Of a stretch of 64,000 nt of DNA, positions 12,001-20,702 are shown piece by piece. A program made the position numbers and the translations under genes. The notes below the pieces were generated by a model that saw only the letters and a program-made list of their open reading frames with translations, ran no database searches and had not been told where the DNA came from. Source of the DNA: Manduca sexta (lineage: Eukaryota > Arthropoda > Insecta > Lepidoptera > Sphingidae); contig NC_051115.1 of the NCBI RefSeq assembly GCF_014839805.1, positions 1,734,600-1,798,599 of the forward strand, read 5' to 3'. Positions within the stretch are counted from its first letter, which is position 1. Each line of letters starts with the position of its first letter.

Positions 12001-12368
12001 CTCCTTCTCCCTCTCATCAGGCGTCACCTCCCTGCTCTTCAAGCTGAGCATGTTCGAGAAGGAGCTAAAAACAGCACTAGCAACGTGGGGCAAAACGGTT
12101 GGCAGTTGAGAAAAATTCTGCGCAATATCCGCCGTCAGACTCTGCTGCTCCCTCTCAGGCTCCGCAGTCTCCAGATTGACCTCCTCGAAGTTCTCCGTGG
12201 TGAGGGTCTCGATCTGGCTGTTCAGGGGGGCGCTGACGTATCTCGTGCCTTGGAGACGAGCGAAGTACTCGTTGACGTCGAAGTCATCGTCTTTGGGTTT
12301 CGGCTGCTCATGTTTTGGATTCACGTTGTGGTCGTGGGCGGTTTGGTGAGCCAGCGTGTTTTTCGGAT
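1..12368 (-). CDS. PAPLA1: SEC23IP/PAPLA1-type intracellular phospholipase A1 gene (partial, five exons visible)
   Basis: Five exons join in phase on the minus strand: 12368-11946, 7866-2810, 1842-1713, 757-643 and 262-187, all with GT-AG borders. The three downstream exons together read like the region of mammalian SEC23IP (p125) that carries the TDGGRYDV and WFYKG motifs, a WWE-type fold. Members of this family are cytosolic phosphatidic-acid-preferring phospholipases A1; SEC23IP binds Sec23 and acts at ER exit sites in COPII transport. The catalytic GxSxG and the DDHD domain are not in the window and should lie beyond position 1. The exon at 12368 begins after an acceptor in mid-codon, so the start codon is further upstream and was not found. 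The protein is far longer than mammalian SEC23IP because of one enormous disordered exon. Introns are packed with SINE and MITE copies. The family assignment is firm; the choice of insect orthologue name is inference. Confidence 0.82.
187..262 (-). CDS. PAPLA1: PAPLA1-like gene, WWE domain exon 3
   Basis: This 76-nt exon follows ATTTTTAG and ends CTCGAG/GTAATA. With the AG carried over it reads RCSWFYKGPTDARYVPYSEE, then VAKKLE, matching the end of the WWE region of SEC23IP (WFYKGDTDSR...PYTEE). It ends in phase 0. The gene continues beyond position 1 on this strand, where the lipase and DDHD regions are expected. Confidence 0.85.
293..548 (+). repeat. Repeat C in PAPLA1-like intron
   Basis: ACTGGTGTGTCTCTCATATG start, GGAATACCAAACAATACTTT middle, CGTCTCGTCATTCAA end. 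A SINE- or LINE-tail-like dispersed repeat of about 280 bp whose mirror end reads ATTGCTTTGAATGACGAGAC. Confidence 0.75.
643..757 (-). CDS. PAPLA1: PAPLA1-like gene, WWE domain exon 2
   Basis: This 115-nt exon follows TTTTTCAG and ends AGCAG/GTATGT. It completes the codon left by the upstream exon and encodes LNEDTVVATDGGRYDVNVMK, then RLRTAVYWTEKSTDVS. The TDGGRYDV core is nearly diagnostic for the SEC23IP/DDHD group of phospholipases A1. Two nucleotides (AG) carry over to the next exon. Confidence 0.85.
833..1065 (+). repeat. Repeat F in PAPLA1-like intron
   Basis: CCATTCAAACTGACTTTAGT to TCTATAGAATATACGTCAA, ending exactly where the MITE at 1066 begins. Confidence 0.7.
1066..1685. mobile_element. 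MITE with GTTACGTAACGC terminal repeats, carrying a nested LINE fragment
   Basis: The left end GGGCCCGTTCAAGCGTTACG (1066) and the inverted right end (TTGCGTTACGTAATACTTGAA to 1685) form long imperfect inverted repeats with G-rich subterminal parts (GGGGGAGGGGCTC near 1100, mirrored near 1590). The centre (about 1226-1525) is a retrotransposon tail also found at 29564-29785. It lies in a PAPLA1-like intron and abuts a repeat F copy on its left. Confidence 0.7.
1226..1525 (-). mobile_element. RTE-like retrotransposon tail nested in the MITE at 1066
   Basis: It matches 29564-29785 in reverse (CGGGCCGC, TTATACCCGTGCGAAGCCAG, ACAAAGTCGCTTTCTCTGTC). It ends in the GAAGCCGGGGCGGGTCGCTAG boundary typical of this repeat group. 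Confidence 0.6.
1713..1842 (-). CDS. PAPLA1: PAPLA1-like gene, WWE domain exon 1
   Basis: This 130-nt exon follows an ATTTTCAG acceptor and ends at AGCA/GTAAGT. It begins in phase 0, matching the previous exon, and encodes KYHWFYSVDVEDKSIWRGF followed by LEEAYNS. The Trp-Phe-Tyr and Ile-Trp residues are the first signature of a WWE-type domain and resemble the HWFYCKEVE stretch of SEC23IP. It leaves one nucleotide over for the next exon. Confidence 0.82.
2333..2717. mobile_element. MITE-E copy 1 (intronic)
   Basis: A 385-bp element with perfect inverted ends of about 35 bp: ATTTTGACATTGCGTTAC at 2333, continuing TAAATGAAACCACATAC, and the reverse complement ending at 2717. There is no coding capacity. 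It sits in the PAPLA1-like intron 1843-2809, about 90 nt past the splice donor of the giant exon. Confidence 0.85.
2810..7866 (-). CDS. PAPLA1: PAPLA1-like gene, giant 5,057-nt disordered exon
   Basis: One uninterrupted exon of about 1,685 codons, opened by the acceptor TTTCCAG and closed by GAG/GTATCG. It starts GGNFRISAKKKYAQIPGLSS, then becomes low-complexity. In order there are: a Pro/Ser-rich part with repeated PPIG and GPSIFTP(T/S)LP units (about 6550-7100); a Tyr/Gln/Asn-rich tract (about 5690-5860); and a long acidic Ser/Thr/Glu-rich part with at least ten di-phenylalanine motifs such as KSFFD, TTFFDPAYNE, ISFFE and INFFSSE. It ends with a more structured-looking segment (VEYDKVTF, about 3060-3100) and DGVTVVHE before the WWE exons. 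No enzymatic domain is visible. In SEC23IP the equivalent N-terminal part is Pro-rich and binds Sec23, so a role in coat binding and scaffolding is inferred. The methionine at 7762 is internal because the frame is open to the acceptor and joins the upstream exon in phase. Confidence 0.85.
8484..8718. repeat. Repeat D, inverted composite
   Basis: 8495-8592 is the minus-sense tail (ACTGCACCTGATGGTAAGGA to CGACACAATTATG). 8593-8718 is the plus-sense head (ATAGGATATTTTATATTCGC to CAACAGACATAAT). No other copy has this order. Confidence 0.7.
8770..9050 (+). repeat. Repeat G
   Basis: TCAACAAGTTATAAGTCTTT, CCACATGTGACGTCATCGGG and GAAAGAGATGAAGCGATATC. Related copies are at 22440-22760 (+), 26885-27190 (-) and 33745-34090 (-). 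No coding capacity. Confidence 0.6.
9060..9172 (+). repeat. Repeat D, tail fragment
   Basis: GTCGAGGGATAATCATCTCT to TAGCATCAGGTGCATTGGGG. Confidence 0.65.
9261..9610 (+). mobile_element. Penelope-like element 3' remnant
   Basis: The frame 9261-9410 reads PNFNREDGWKVAQAGDPVLN and ends PEDTVSSFCVDWIVNS with a stop, which recalls the C-terminal end after the GIY-YIG domain of Penelope-like elements. The 200 bp after it (motifs CTTCGAAACGTCGGGAGAAAA and CATTCGCGTAAACAT) recurs at 28563-28770, 36600-36735 and about 31375-31470, so it is the 3' tail of a dispersed family. The assignment rests on recall of the family, not a search. Confidence 0.45.
9890..10004 (-). mobile_element. SINE-A fragment in the PAPLA1-like intron
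   Basis: GTAGGGGTAGGCAGAGGCGC and GATTTGAACCCAAG mark tail and box B of a minus-strand copy with a deleted middle. Similar tail pieces are at about 38281-38345, 43262-43330 and 52635-52718. Confidence 0.6.
10237..10575 (-). repeat. Repeat F, full copy
   Basis: TTGACGTATATTCTATAGAC to GCCAAATTTAGTACGTAGAA. Others are at 23285-23577 (plus), with fragments at 29060-29116, 37838-37915 and 43365-43505. Confidence 0.7.
10690..10987 (-). repeat. Repeat C, full copy
   Basis: TTTTATTGCTTTGAATGACG to GAGACCTACCACCAGTAAT. Confidence 0.8.
11427..11645 (-). repeat. Repeat H in PAPLA1-like intron
   Basis: CTTGCGAATGGAGTACTGGA to GGCCGCGACAAATGTCCCCC, mirror of the plus copies. Confidence 0.65.
11946..12368 (-). 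CDS. PAPLA1: PAPLA1-like gene, N-terminal coding exon
   Basis: This exon of 423 nt runs from an acceptor (CTTACAG) at its 5' side to a GTAAG donor at 11945. It encodes about 140 residues starting in mid-codon with PKNTLAHQ, then KDDDFDVNEYFARLQGTRYV, a charged, apparently conserved segment, and a Ser/Pro/Glu-rich stretch ending PPIG. The GTG at 12324 is not an initiator; the frame is open upstream to the acceptor. The exon ends with one nucleotide over, which joins the GC at the start of the next exon to read PPIGGGGNFRIS. Its codon use is even and it has no stops, unlike the degraded repeats around it. The upstream exon carrying the initiator was not identified. Confidence 0.75.
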
Positions 12369-12700
12369 CTGTAAGTAAGGAAACGTTCGTTTAGTTTGGT
12401 GCTAAGGAACTATCTATAGGGCTTAAAAAGTAAATTTAAAACTATTTTCAACTTTATGGCATCATGGAATGAAAACACATAGTAAGAAGTGCCTTGGTAG
12501 CACCTCTGGCTATCTCTTCGGTGAAAATGCATGATGTGTTTAATTATTTTTTAAATCTAAATACAAATCAATGTTTGTGTTTAGCCTCTATGCGTTCCGA
12601 CACCATTGATCAGATTGTGATGAAACTTTTGCTAGATCCTCTAGGGGACACCCGTAACGGTTGCTGGGCAATATCTACATATAAATGTTTTTTTTTTGTT
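12369..12700. other. Unassigned sequence upstream of PAPLA1-like exon
   Basis: Intron side of the acceptor at 12369. It holds an open plus-strand stretch of about 70 codons (12494-12709) that I could not relate to any family. No start exon for the minus gene is seen. Confidence 0.4.
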
Positions 12701-12704
12701 TTAG

Positions 12705-13016
12705 TGTAAAAAAAGGCTGGAAATAGATCATTGTGGATGGCAATTCCTTACTGGCCATGGTAATTTTAAGGGTAAACTGTTCTCATTCAGGCTGGTTGAT
12801 TCTCCTGCGTGCCCATGCTCTAAACCTAGTTACGAAGTTGAACAATCTGCTCATCACGTACTTTGGGAGTGTGGTCTCTGGCATGAAGAGCGCAACATCA
12901 TGCTAAACAGTATGCAAATAACATCCGGGGTTGTATACTACATGGACCTTGTAGAGACTAGACGGAATTTCCGTGCTTACCGGCGTTTTTGCCATGCCTA
13001 TTGTAATCAAATGTAA
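12705..13016 (+). pseudogene. R1/I-like LINE, C-terminal fragment of ORF2
   Basis: An open stretch of 103 codons with no stop reads WQFLTGHGNFKGKLFSFRL, then PCSKPSYEVEQSAHHVLWEC. This is the post-reverse-transcriptase end of R1/Jockey/I-group non-LTR elements, with the usual Cys-x-Cys...His-x4-Cys finger. It stops at the natural TAA at 13014. A TAG at 12702 and unrelated sequence lie upstream, so this is a 5'-truncated insertion. About 100 bp of 3' UTR follows. Confidence 0.7.
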
Positions 13017-13156
13017 CCGCTCATGTTATAGGTCGTATAAAATTGTAGTACAATCCTGAACTAGGTTCCTATACTTGCATGTCAGAAGAGATCGTTCTTT
13101 ATTTGTTGATAAAAACAATAACCGGTTAGCAATTAGTGAATCTGTACTATTATACT

Positions 13157-14459
13157 TAGTCTGGCCATAAATACTGTTACACTTAATTATAAAAAAATAT
13201 TACATTTGAATTTCGAATCTGTCATTTTTATACGATTGTTCATTGTGTTTTCTCATTTTGGCGCCAATACATTGTAAAATATTTTGCGATATTAAAATGG
13301 TGTGGGGTGATAAAGAGAACCGAATCGCTGTGATAGCATTACACAAAGTAGGTATGGAGCCAAATGCAATTTTTAAAACTCTCCATACACTTGGTATTAG
13401 TAAAATGTTTGTGTACCGGGCTATTAATAGGTACAATGAGACCTCCTCTGTTTGTGACAGAAAAAGATCTGGCCGTCCACGTAGTGTTCGTACGAAAAAG
13501 GTGGTCAAAGCAGTAAGGGAAAGAATTCGAAGAAATCCTGTCCGAAAGCAAAAGATTTTATCTCGGGAAATGAAGATAGCACCTAGAACCATGTCGCGTA
13601 TTTTAAAAGATGACTTAGGACTTGCAGCCTATAAGAGACGCACTGGCCATTTCTTAACTGATAATTTAAAGAAGAATAGGGTGGTAAAATCGAAACAACT
13701 ACTGAAGCGGTACGCAAAGGGAGGTCACAGAAAAAATTTTGTTTACGGATGAGAAAATTTTTACAATTGAGCAACATTTTAACAAACAAAATGACCGTAT
13801 TTATGCTCAAAGCTCTAAGGAAGCTTCCCAATTAGTCGACAGAGTGCAACGTGGACATTATCCGACTTCAGTGATGGTTTGGTGGGGTGTTAGCTATGAA
13901 GGAGTGACTGAGCCATATTTTTGTGAAAAAGGTATCAAAACATCGGCACAAGTGTATCAAGATACCATTCTTGAGAAGGTAGTTAAGCCCCTTAACATCA
14001 CCATGTTCAATAACTAAGTATGGTCCTTCCAGCAAGACTCGGCGCCGGGTCATAAAGCTCGGTCCACGCAGTCTTGGTTGGAATCGAACGTTTCGGACTT
14101 CATCAGAGCTGAAGACTGGCCGTCGTCTAGTCCCGATCTTAATCCGCTGGATTATGATTTGTGGTCAGTTTTAGAGAGTACAGCTTGCTCTAAACGCCAT
14201 GATAATTTGAGTCCCTAAAACAATCTATACGATTGGCAGTGAAGAATTTTCCCATGGAAAGAGTGCGTGCTTCTATTGATAACTGGCCTCATCGTTTAAA
14301 GGACTGTATTGCAGCCAATGGAGACCACTTCGAATAAGCTTTTTATATTTTTAATTGTTTTATATTTATGTATTAAACTGACACACTGTAAAAGTAATAA
14401 ATGTTATTTGCAGTTAACAATTTTCTTTTTTCTTTATTACAATATTTATGGCAAGACTA
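13157..14459 (+). mobile_element. maT-type mariner (DD37D), degraded full-length copy
   Basis: The element is bounded by TA and imperfect inverted repeats: GTCTGGCCATAAATA at 13159 and TATTTATGGCAAGAC ending at 14457. Inside is a mariner transposase reading plus to plus across most of the element. It is intronless and flanked by unrelated sequence. Its layout and the spacing of its catalytic Asp residues fit the maT (DD37D) group common in Lepidoptera. About 1.3 kb, the normal size of an autonomous mariner. Confidence 0.85.
13297..14337 (+). pseudogene. mariner maT transposase, inactivated
   Basis: The reading starts MVWGDKENRIAVIALHKVGM with a helix-turn-helix DNA-binding part, including the GRPRSV linker. 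The first catalytic Asp is in FTDEKIFTIE (about 13745), the second in FQQDSAPGHKA (about 14033), and the third in SSPDLNPLDYDLW (about 14146). There are 37 residues between the second and third, i.e. DD37D. It is broken by a frameshift near 13730 at an A-run, an in-frame TAA at 14015, and a second frameshift near 14217. After that the normal C-terminus (MERVRASIDNWPHRLKDCIA) resumes and ends at 14335. No active protein can be made from this copy. Confidence 0.85.
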
Positions 14460-14990
14460 GGTATAAAGCTGAAGAGTTTGTTTGTTTGAACGCGCTAATC
14501 TCAAGAACTACCGGTTCGAACTGAAAAATTCTTTTAGTGTTGGATAGCCCTTTTATCGAGGAAGACTATAGGCTATATATCATCACGCTATAACCAATAG
14601 GAGCAGAGGAAGTTAAAAAAAATGCAAAACTGGGAAAATGTATTACTTTTGAGAGCTTCCGTTGCGTGCGATTTGTAAACGGTTAAAGTTATGCAACAAT
14701 CATGTGTGACGGAATTGTTCCTCTTAAAAAAATCTAAAAAATATATTATAAAACAAAGACCCCAGCCACATCTGCCTGACTGAACGCAATAAACTCAAAA
14801 ACTACCCAACGGATTTAGATGAAATTTGGTATGGAGATAGTTTGAGACCCTGGGAAGGACATGGGCTACTTTCTATCCCGGGGAAATATAAAGCATGGCT
14901 TTTGTAACGGAAAACTTGGTCCCGAAAAACTACATCACGCGGGCGGAGACGTGGGCAAAAAATAGTATTAAATATAATGTAAAAATTTTA
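14460..14990 (-). mobile_element. Two adjacent RTE-like tails
   Basis: 14460-14740 mirrors the tail at 49190-49475 (GAAGAGTTTGTTTGTTTGAA, GGCTATATATCATCACGC). 14755-14990 is the REPEAT with ACTACCCAACGGATTTAGAT and GGTATGGAGATAGTTTGAGA. Neither codes for protein. Confidence 0.6.
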
Positions 14991-15131
14991 TGAATGACTA
15001 GCTAATTTTATCGGTATTTCGAGGCGGTGTGCGCGCGCATCGTTAAAAATTTACTCTCATCATTTTTCCCTTACGCGCCAAAAGAAGTATAAGTTCAAAA
15101 ACCGGTAATAATAATAAATAAATCAAAAAAG

Positions 15132-15450
15132 AATATCAGCCCTGTATTATATACTGTCCCACTGTTGAGCACGGGCCTCCTCTACTACTGAGAGGGATTA
15201 GGCCTTAGTCCACCACGCTGGCCTAGTGCGGGTTGGTATACTTCACATACCCTAGAAAATTCATAATAGAGAATTTCTCAGATATGCAGGTTTCCTCACG
15301 ATGTTTTTTTTCACCGTTAAAGCAAGCGATAATTCACAAAGAATACACACATAATTTTTTAGAAAAGTCAGAGGTGTGTGCCCTTGGGATTCGAACCTGC
15401 GGACATTCGTCTCGGCAGTCTGTTCCACAACCAACTAGGCTATCGCCGCC
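15132..15450 (-). mobile_element. SINE-B, full copy
   Basis: From ATATCAGCCCTGTATTATAT (tail) to CAACTAGGCTATCGCCGC (head). Head has box A GATAGCCTAGTTGG and box B AGGTTCGAATCCC on the minus strand. Confidence 0.85.
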
Positions 15451-15731
15451 TCAAAAACCGGTGAATATTTGAAATTCTCTCTCACACAAGATCTACCTCT
15501 TGCTACTATACTCCCATACAAATCGGTACAACACGTAACGAATGACTAATACTTGACCTTATAGCAGTAGTGCAACCTTCGTGTAGGGTCAAAAGTACGT
15601 TCATGATTGTCAGCTTATTGTAATTATAGTTATTTGGTTTTCTGTACGTCTGTTGTACTGTGACTATTGATTGGTCGATTAAGTAGACTCGTTTGAAATA
15701 AAACTAAAATATTTTAATGCCAAGAAATAAT

Positions 15732-16029
15732 AATATCAATCCTGTATTATATACTGTCCCACTTCACGGGCCTCCTCTACTACTAAGAGACTAATCCTTA
15801 GTCCACCACGCTGTAGTGTGGATTGGTAGACTTCACACACCCTCAAAATTCCTATAGAGAATTTCTCAGGTATGAAGATTTCCTCACGATGTTTTCCTTC
15901 ACTGTTAATGCAAGCGATAATTCACAAAGAATACACACATAATTTTAGAAAATTCAGAGGTGTGTTTGGGTTTTGAACCTGCGGACATTCGTCTCAGCAG
16001 TCTGTTCCATACCCAACTAGTCTATTGAC
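15732..16029 (-). mobile_element. SINE-B, full copy, diverged head
   Basis: Same order as the copy 280 bp to its left, with small deletions; the head is damaged at 16020-16029. Confidence 0.8.
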
Positions 16030-16110
16030 ACTTCTTAGGGTTCAATCACATCCCAGTAAGTCAAGCTGGTTTAATGATTTCTTTTATTTAAGCGAATGCT
16101 AGAGATAAAA

Positions 16111-16260
16111 GCGGCGATAGCCTAGTTGGGAATGGAACGGACTACTGAGACGAATGTCCGCAGGCTCAAAACAGACACACCTTTAACTTTTCTAAAATTG
16201 TGTGAACCCGAGACCTCAACCGCAGTCGTACCGTACAACAACTAAGCCACCGAGGCAGTC
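16111..16260. mobile_element. Head-to-head pair of SINE-B and SINE-A fragments
   Basis: 16111-16203 is a plus-strand SINE-B head (GCGGCGATAGCCTAGTTGGG). It is fused to 16204-16260, a minus-strand SINE-A head ending CCACCGAGGCAGTC. The two tRNA-like promoters face each other. Confidence 0.7.
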
Positions 16261-16440
16261 GAAAACTTTATTACGAAAATATGTGCTCAGACAAATCCGC
16301 ATACTTATCTAGCGTAAACATTGCTTGTGAGGTTAACAAGTAATGCAAGACAGCCGTCTATGGACTTACTTCAATTACAAACTTATATTTGCGGTTACGA
16401 AATTAATTAATATACATAATTTTAATTTTAGATTTAATTA

Positions 16441-16576
16441 TCATCATCATCATCACCCGCAGTCCACTGTTGGACATAGGCCTCCCCCAAACATTGCCAG
16501 ATCGACCGAAGAATCGAAGTAGCCCGCATCCAGCGACCTCTTGAGGCTTTTATTGGGTCATCTGTCCAACTCGACG
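16441..16576 (-). pseudogene. LINE C-terminal fragment with GAT-repeat tail
   Basis: On the minus strand an open frame reads WTDDPIKASRGRWMRATSIL, then GEAYVQQWTAGDD running into (GAT)n at 16441. It is the same type of retrotransposon end as the copy at 53416, on the opposite strand, diverged and without a stop before the tail. Confidence 0.6.
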
Positions 16577-16599
16577 GTTGAAGTATTTATACATACATA

Positions 16600-17705
16600 A
16601 ACATTATCAAACCTCTATTCCATGGGTGTAGGCAGAGGCTATGGATTATCACTGCTCCATTCTGGCACACTTATTTTCCTTCCTTCACCTACTTTAGTTT
16701 TCTCATGAGTTCTGTTTAGAGTAATTTTGACCTGGCCTTTGCCAAGAATGTCAGGTATATGACATACGCAGCTTCGGTGCGGTCGACCCTTACCGTCCGC
16801 ACCATCCGCACGCGCCTTATATATCTCGGAGCCGACCGGGTGTTCTTCGAGCGCGATTTACCTCTATTATCAGACAGTTCAAGTTTTCTTTTGACGTATC
16901 TATGCTTGTTTAGTACAAAATTTTCCTTATTAATGTTATTCAATACCTCTTTTCGTAGCACACATGTTCAAAATTACTATTAAAATAGCTACTGTCGGTA
17001 TACGCAGAGCGAGAGAAGGTAATGAGAGCCAGTTGGTTGCGTGCGAGCAACGCAAATGAATTTTGTGGGCTATGCCAGCATTATGAGAGACTCCTCTTAT
17101 TTTTTCACACAAAGCGCGTTAGATCGTCTCCTTAATAAAAAAAGAAGTGAAATGCAAAAGTGAACCTTGTTTTAAATACCATAAAACTCTATTTTGATTG
17201 CGATTAAAATCTCCTCTCCTCTCTGAGCTGGTCTGTGTGAAAGGACCCTTTAGATCTCAATATTTTAATAATATGTTAGATCAATAAGACAATCATAACT
17301 ATTTTAGTCCAAGCAACTGCTTATTTATTGAAACTAAGACAATGTATATTTAATTTCATTGTCAATTCTCTTTATTTTAAAGGATTTTCTTTACATTTTT
17401 ACATATACATATATTCTAAAAAAAACATGCAAATATAATAATAATAAATATATGTAAGTAATGATATATAGGTATCAGAAAATGAATGCTCCTCCGATGG
17501 CGAAGCTCAAGACTCAAGCCACAGGCGGCTTGGGATTCAAAGTGAGGAATCATTTGTTATTAAAATAATTATATGCATGGCATAGGTATTATAAAAAATA
17601 TACAACTTAACTATTGGCGTATTGTGGATTTCAAAAACTACTAAAACGCACAGCAAACGCCTTCGGGAATTTTTATGCAAAAATCATCTTCAAGTCTTTT
17701 AATAA
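16600..17705. other. Unassigned, mostly AT-rich
   Basis: 16620-16860 contains GC-richer sequence with tail-like wording (GGGTGTAGGCAGAGGC). The rest has no frame or repeat that I recognised. Confidence 0.3.
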
Positions 17706-17708
17706 GCA

Positions 17709-17935
17709 TACGTGCCTCAATGGTGTAGTTGTATTGCGTGCGTAGTACAATCATCACTCTAAGTCTCGGGTTTGAGTTCTGAGTCGGGCAAAGTGCTCAG
17801 TATCAGACCGGAGTTTGGAATTTGTGCCCAATATGGCTTTTGGGTCACCTCCTATCACATCATGGGACAGAACACACTAAACGATAAATGGGTGCCCTGG
17901 TTGCAACTCCGCTTACCCCTTCATGTTTAGCGTGA
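17709..17935 (+). mobile_element. SINE-A, diverged
   Basis: GTGCCTCAATGGTGTAGTTG head, CTCGGGTTTGAGTTC box B region and TCACATCATGGGACAGAAC body. Confidence 0.75.
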
Positions 17936-18478
17936 AGTGTGTTTTATAACATGCGTTTTAGCACATAGATCGTTGGTTAAATTGGTTGACTAGCTTATAA
18001 TTGGGCGACAGATCAAGCACAAGACCATCTATTAACTTGTTATCTAGCTTTTAATATTTTAGCTGTGATATCCAGAAAGAATACGTAGAGGTTCCTTAAG
18101 TAAACACATTCTGAACACTCATATAGGTATAAAACTTAACGACAATCATAAAATTGCAAGTTTCCCGACCGCAAATAAAACTTTGTTTTCAACATACTTC
18201 GACAATAATACACATGCGGTCAAATTGACACTTACGACTATCGTAATAAACGATATTATCGATTATTTCACTCGAGTAATCATTTTAAAAGGTCATTAAA
18301 TTAAGGTTAGTGTGGTTAAACGACCGTGTGATATTTTTAACTATTTTTACAACGATTGCAATATTAAGGAAATGAACTGCACTGAAGTTATAAAAATAGC
18401 TCAAACTTCGTATTTTCTTGAAAATCATTAATATTTTAATGCTTTTCCGGATTATGGCAAAAGTACATATAGAAAATA

Positions 18479-18646
18479 ATATCAGCCCTGTATTATATAC
18501 TGTCCCACTGCACGCGCCTCCTCTACTGAGAGATTAGGCCTTAGTCCACCACGCTGTAGTGCGAGCAGACTTCACACACCCTCAAAATTCCTATAGAGAA
18601 CTTCTCAGGTATGCAGGTTTCCTCACATTGTTTACCTTCACCGTTA
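18479..18646 (-). mobile_element. SINE-B, headless
   Basis: ATCAGCCCTGTATTATATAC to TACCTTCACCGTTAAA; a Helitron begins 13 bp beyond where the head should be. Confidence 0.75.
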
Positions 18647-18658
18647 AATTATAATCTA

Positions 18659-18944
18659 TCTATATATATAAAAATGAATCCTTATTTCCCTTGGTCACGC
18701 CATGACGCGTGAACGGCTGGACCGATTTCACAATTTCTTTTTTGTTGTGTTTGTTACTGTCAGGTAAAGGTTCTTATGAGAGAAAAAATTAAAAAAATTG
18801 CACGCAAATTAGAAAATTTAAGAAAACTTAACGACAATATTAATTTTACACAACTGTCAGTGGTTTGAAATAACTGTCAGCGATCGACAGAATGCGCGCG
18901 TGCATACATAGTTAAGACAGGACAACGTCTGTCGGGTCAACTAG
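18659..18944 (+). mobile_element. Non-autonomous Helitron, complete
   Basis: It begins TCTATATATATAAAAATGAA and ends GTCGGGTCAACTAG, i.e. 5' TC and 3' CTAG, with a short GACA/TGTC stem just before the end. It is 286 bp and non-coding. Similar copies are at 26212, 29117 and 59590. Confidence 0.8.
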
Positions 18945-19287
18945 TAGTAATATAACTTCAAATTAAGTGGTAGTAGTAAGGCTGTTGTGCAATTTATGAT
19001 TAATAAAGATATTTGTATTGTTTTGATAACATTTTGTAGGGTTAATTAGTTTTCCACTCAGATCACAGGGGTAATATTGAAAAGGTAAGGAACATTGGTG
19101 TACAGCGTGCATTTACCTAAATTTACGTTTTTAATAACCAAAAATGTCACCCGATAGATGTCGGGAATGCGCCTATCCGTCTGTACCTCACTAATGGCGC
19201 TGGTTTATGTGTAGAAGTAAGAACTTGACGCTCGGCACCGGAATTTCAAGTACAATTCTTAACAAAATTATCAGTGACAGATTTTTA

Positions 19288-19577
19288 ATTTCTTTTTATT
19301 GCTTTGAATGATAAGATGAGTTTGCCGTTCGCCTGATGGTAATACGACCGCCCATAAACAGTAGAAACACCAACACCTTGAATTACCATAGTTTGGTATT
19401 CCACTGCGCTCGCCATCCTGAGACATGAGATGTTAAGTCTTATGTCCAGTAGTTACACTGGCTACAATGTTCAAACCGGAACACAACAGTGACTACACAC
19501 TGCTGCTTGACAGAAATAGACATTGCGGTGGTACCCAGGGGGGAATCCCACATATGACAGACCTATCACCAGTAAAA
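19288..19577 (-). repeat. Repeat C, full copy
   Basis: TTTTATTGCTTTGAATGATA to GACAGACCTATCACCAGTAA. Confidence 0.8.
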
Positions 19578-19594
19578 GTATAATACTGGACTAA

Positions 19595-19715
19595 TTCCCT
19601 CCTAGCCGAAATTCGGCCACGGCGGCCAATCTCAACAGAAAGCAGGCACTCGCCAATATTATAGTGCAAAAATGTGTGCAATAAACAAGCACTACGTTCC
19701 CTCATTCTCATAGTG
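19595..19715 (-). mobile_element. SINE-J tail fragment
   Basis: AGCCGAAATTCGGCCACGGC followed by a stretch ending CCTCATTCTCATAGT matches the distal part of 32625-32840 in reverse. Confidence 0.45.
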
Positions 19716-20702
19716 TGTCTTTTTTGCTTATAACTTCTTTAATTTTTAATTTAGGGCAAAAAATTATATAAACATATTTGTAGGCAAAACAATTTGATAC
19801 AAATTATGACTTCACAATTTTTTTGTAAGACGCATAGTTTCCGAGATGTTGCGAGAAAAGTGTTTTCACCCCTTTTTCCAAGATGGCGGCCGGGGGACAA
19901 GGGTGGCGACCCCACAAACTTGAGGTTAAGCTTCTATTTACACACATGTCCCAAAAATAAAATTGCGTCCTCAAAAAAAATGCGAAGCTCATGTAACATT
20001 TCAATAGGCTAATTAGATCCACTGTAATGTAATTTAGATTATTATTGTCAGTAATCTATTTAGTGTATCTTTATAAATAAATAAACACTTGCCAACCCGA
20101 CTGGCCAACATGAATTATGCCAGTGGAAAGTGTAGCGTTCAACAAGTCGGTACTTAGTACCTACTAATAAACACTGGGTTTCACTTTGTACCTAATTTGC
20201 TAAGGCGATTTATCTCTGGAACCAGCTTTAGCTGGAACGTAAACTCTTCCGTTATTTTGTTATTTATTTACTAGACTTTACTCGAAGTTTGTATTTGCTT
20301 ATATCACTTAGAAATAATATAGCTTCCAATTAGTGAGTGTTTTCAAAATCGGTCAAGTAGTTTTCATGTTAATCCATTTTCAAACATACAATGACGTTTT
20401 ACAAATAGACGCGTTATACACTAACAAAATGGCACATAAAAACGGCGCAGTATTTGCTATAGTCACGTACCTGTACATATAATTACAAATTGGCTCGAAG
20501 AAGGAATAAAAAGGTGCAGCATACATTCGTTAGAAAAGGATATATATACATCGACAGTTACGTAACAACGTTAGTGTCGCACGCTCGTTGGCCGTCAAGT
20601 CGGGCAATTACCTTACTTTCGTCTTGCCAGTATTGAGCTCGGACAACGTATCTATGTAACGAAAACATCTTAGCTAACATATTAGGTCCCCTTGGGCCGA
20701 TT

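Noticed and set aside
11878..12324. Self-contained ORF of 148 codons starting at 12324
   Set aside because: The first codon is GTG, the frame is open upstream to an acceptor at 12369, and a GTAAG donor ends the exon at 11946; it is an internal exon.
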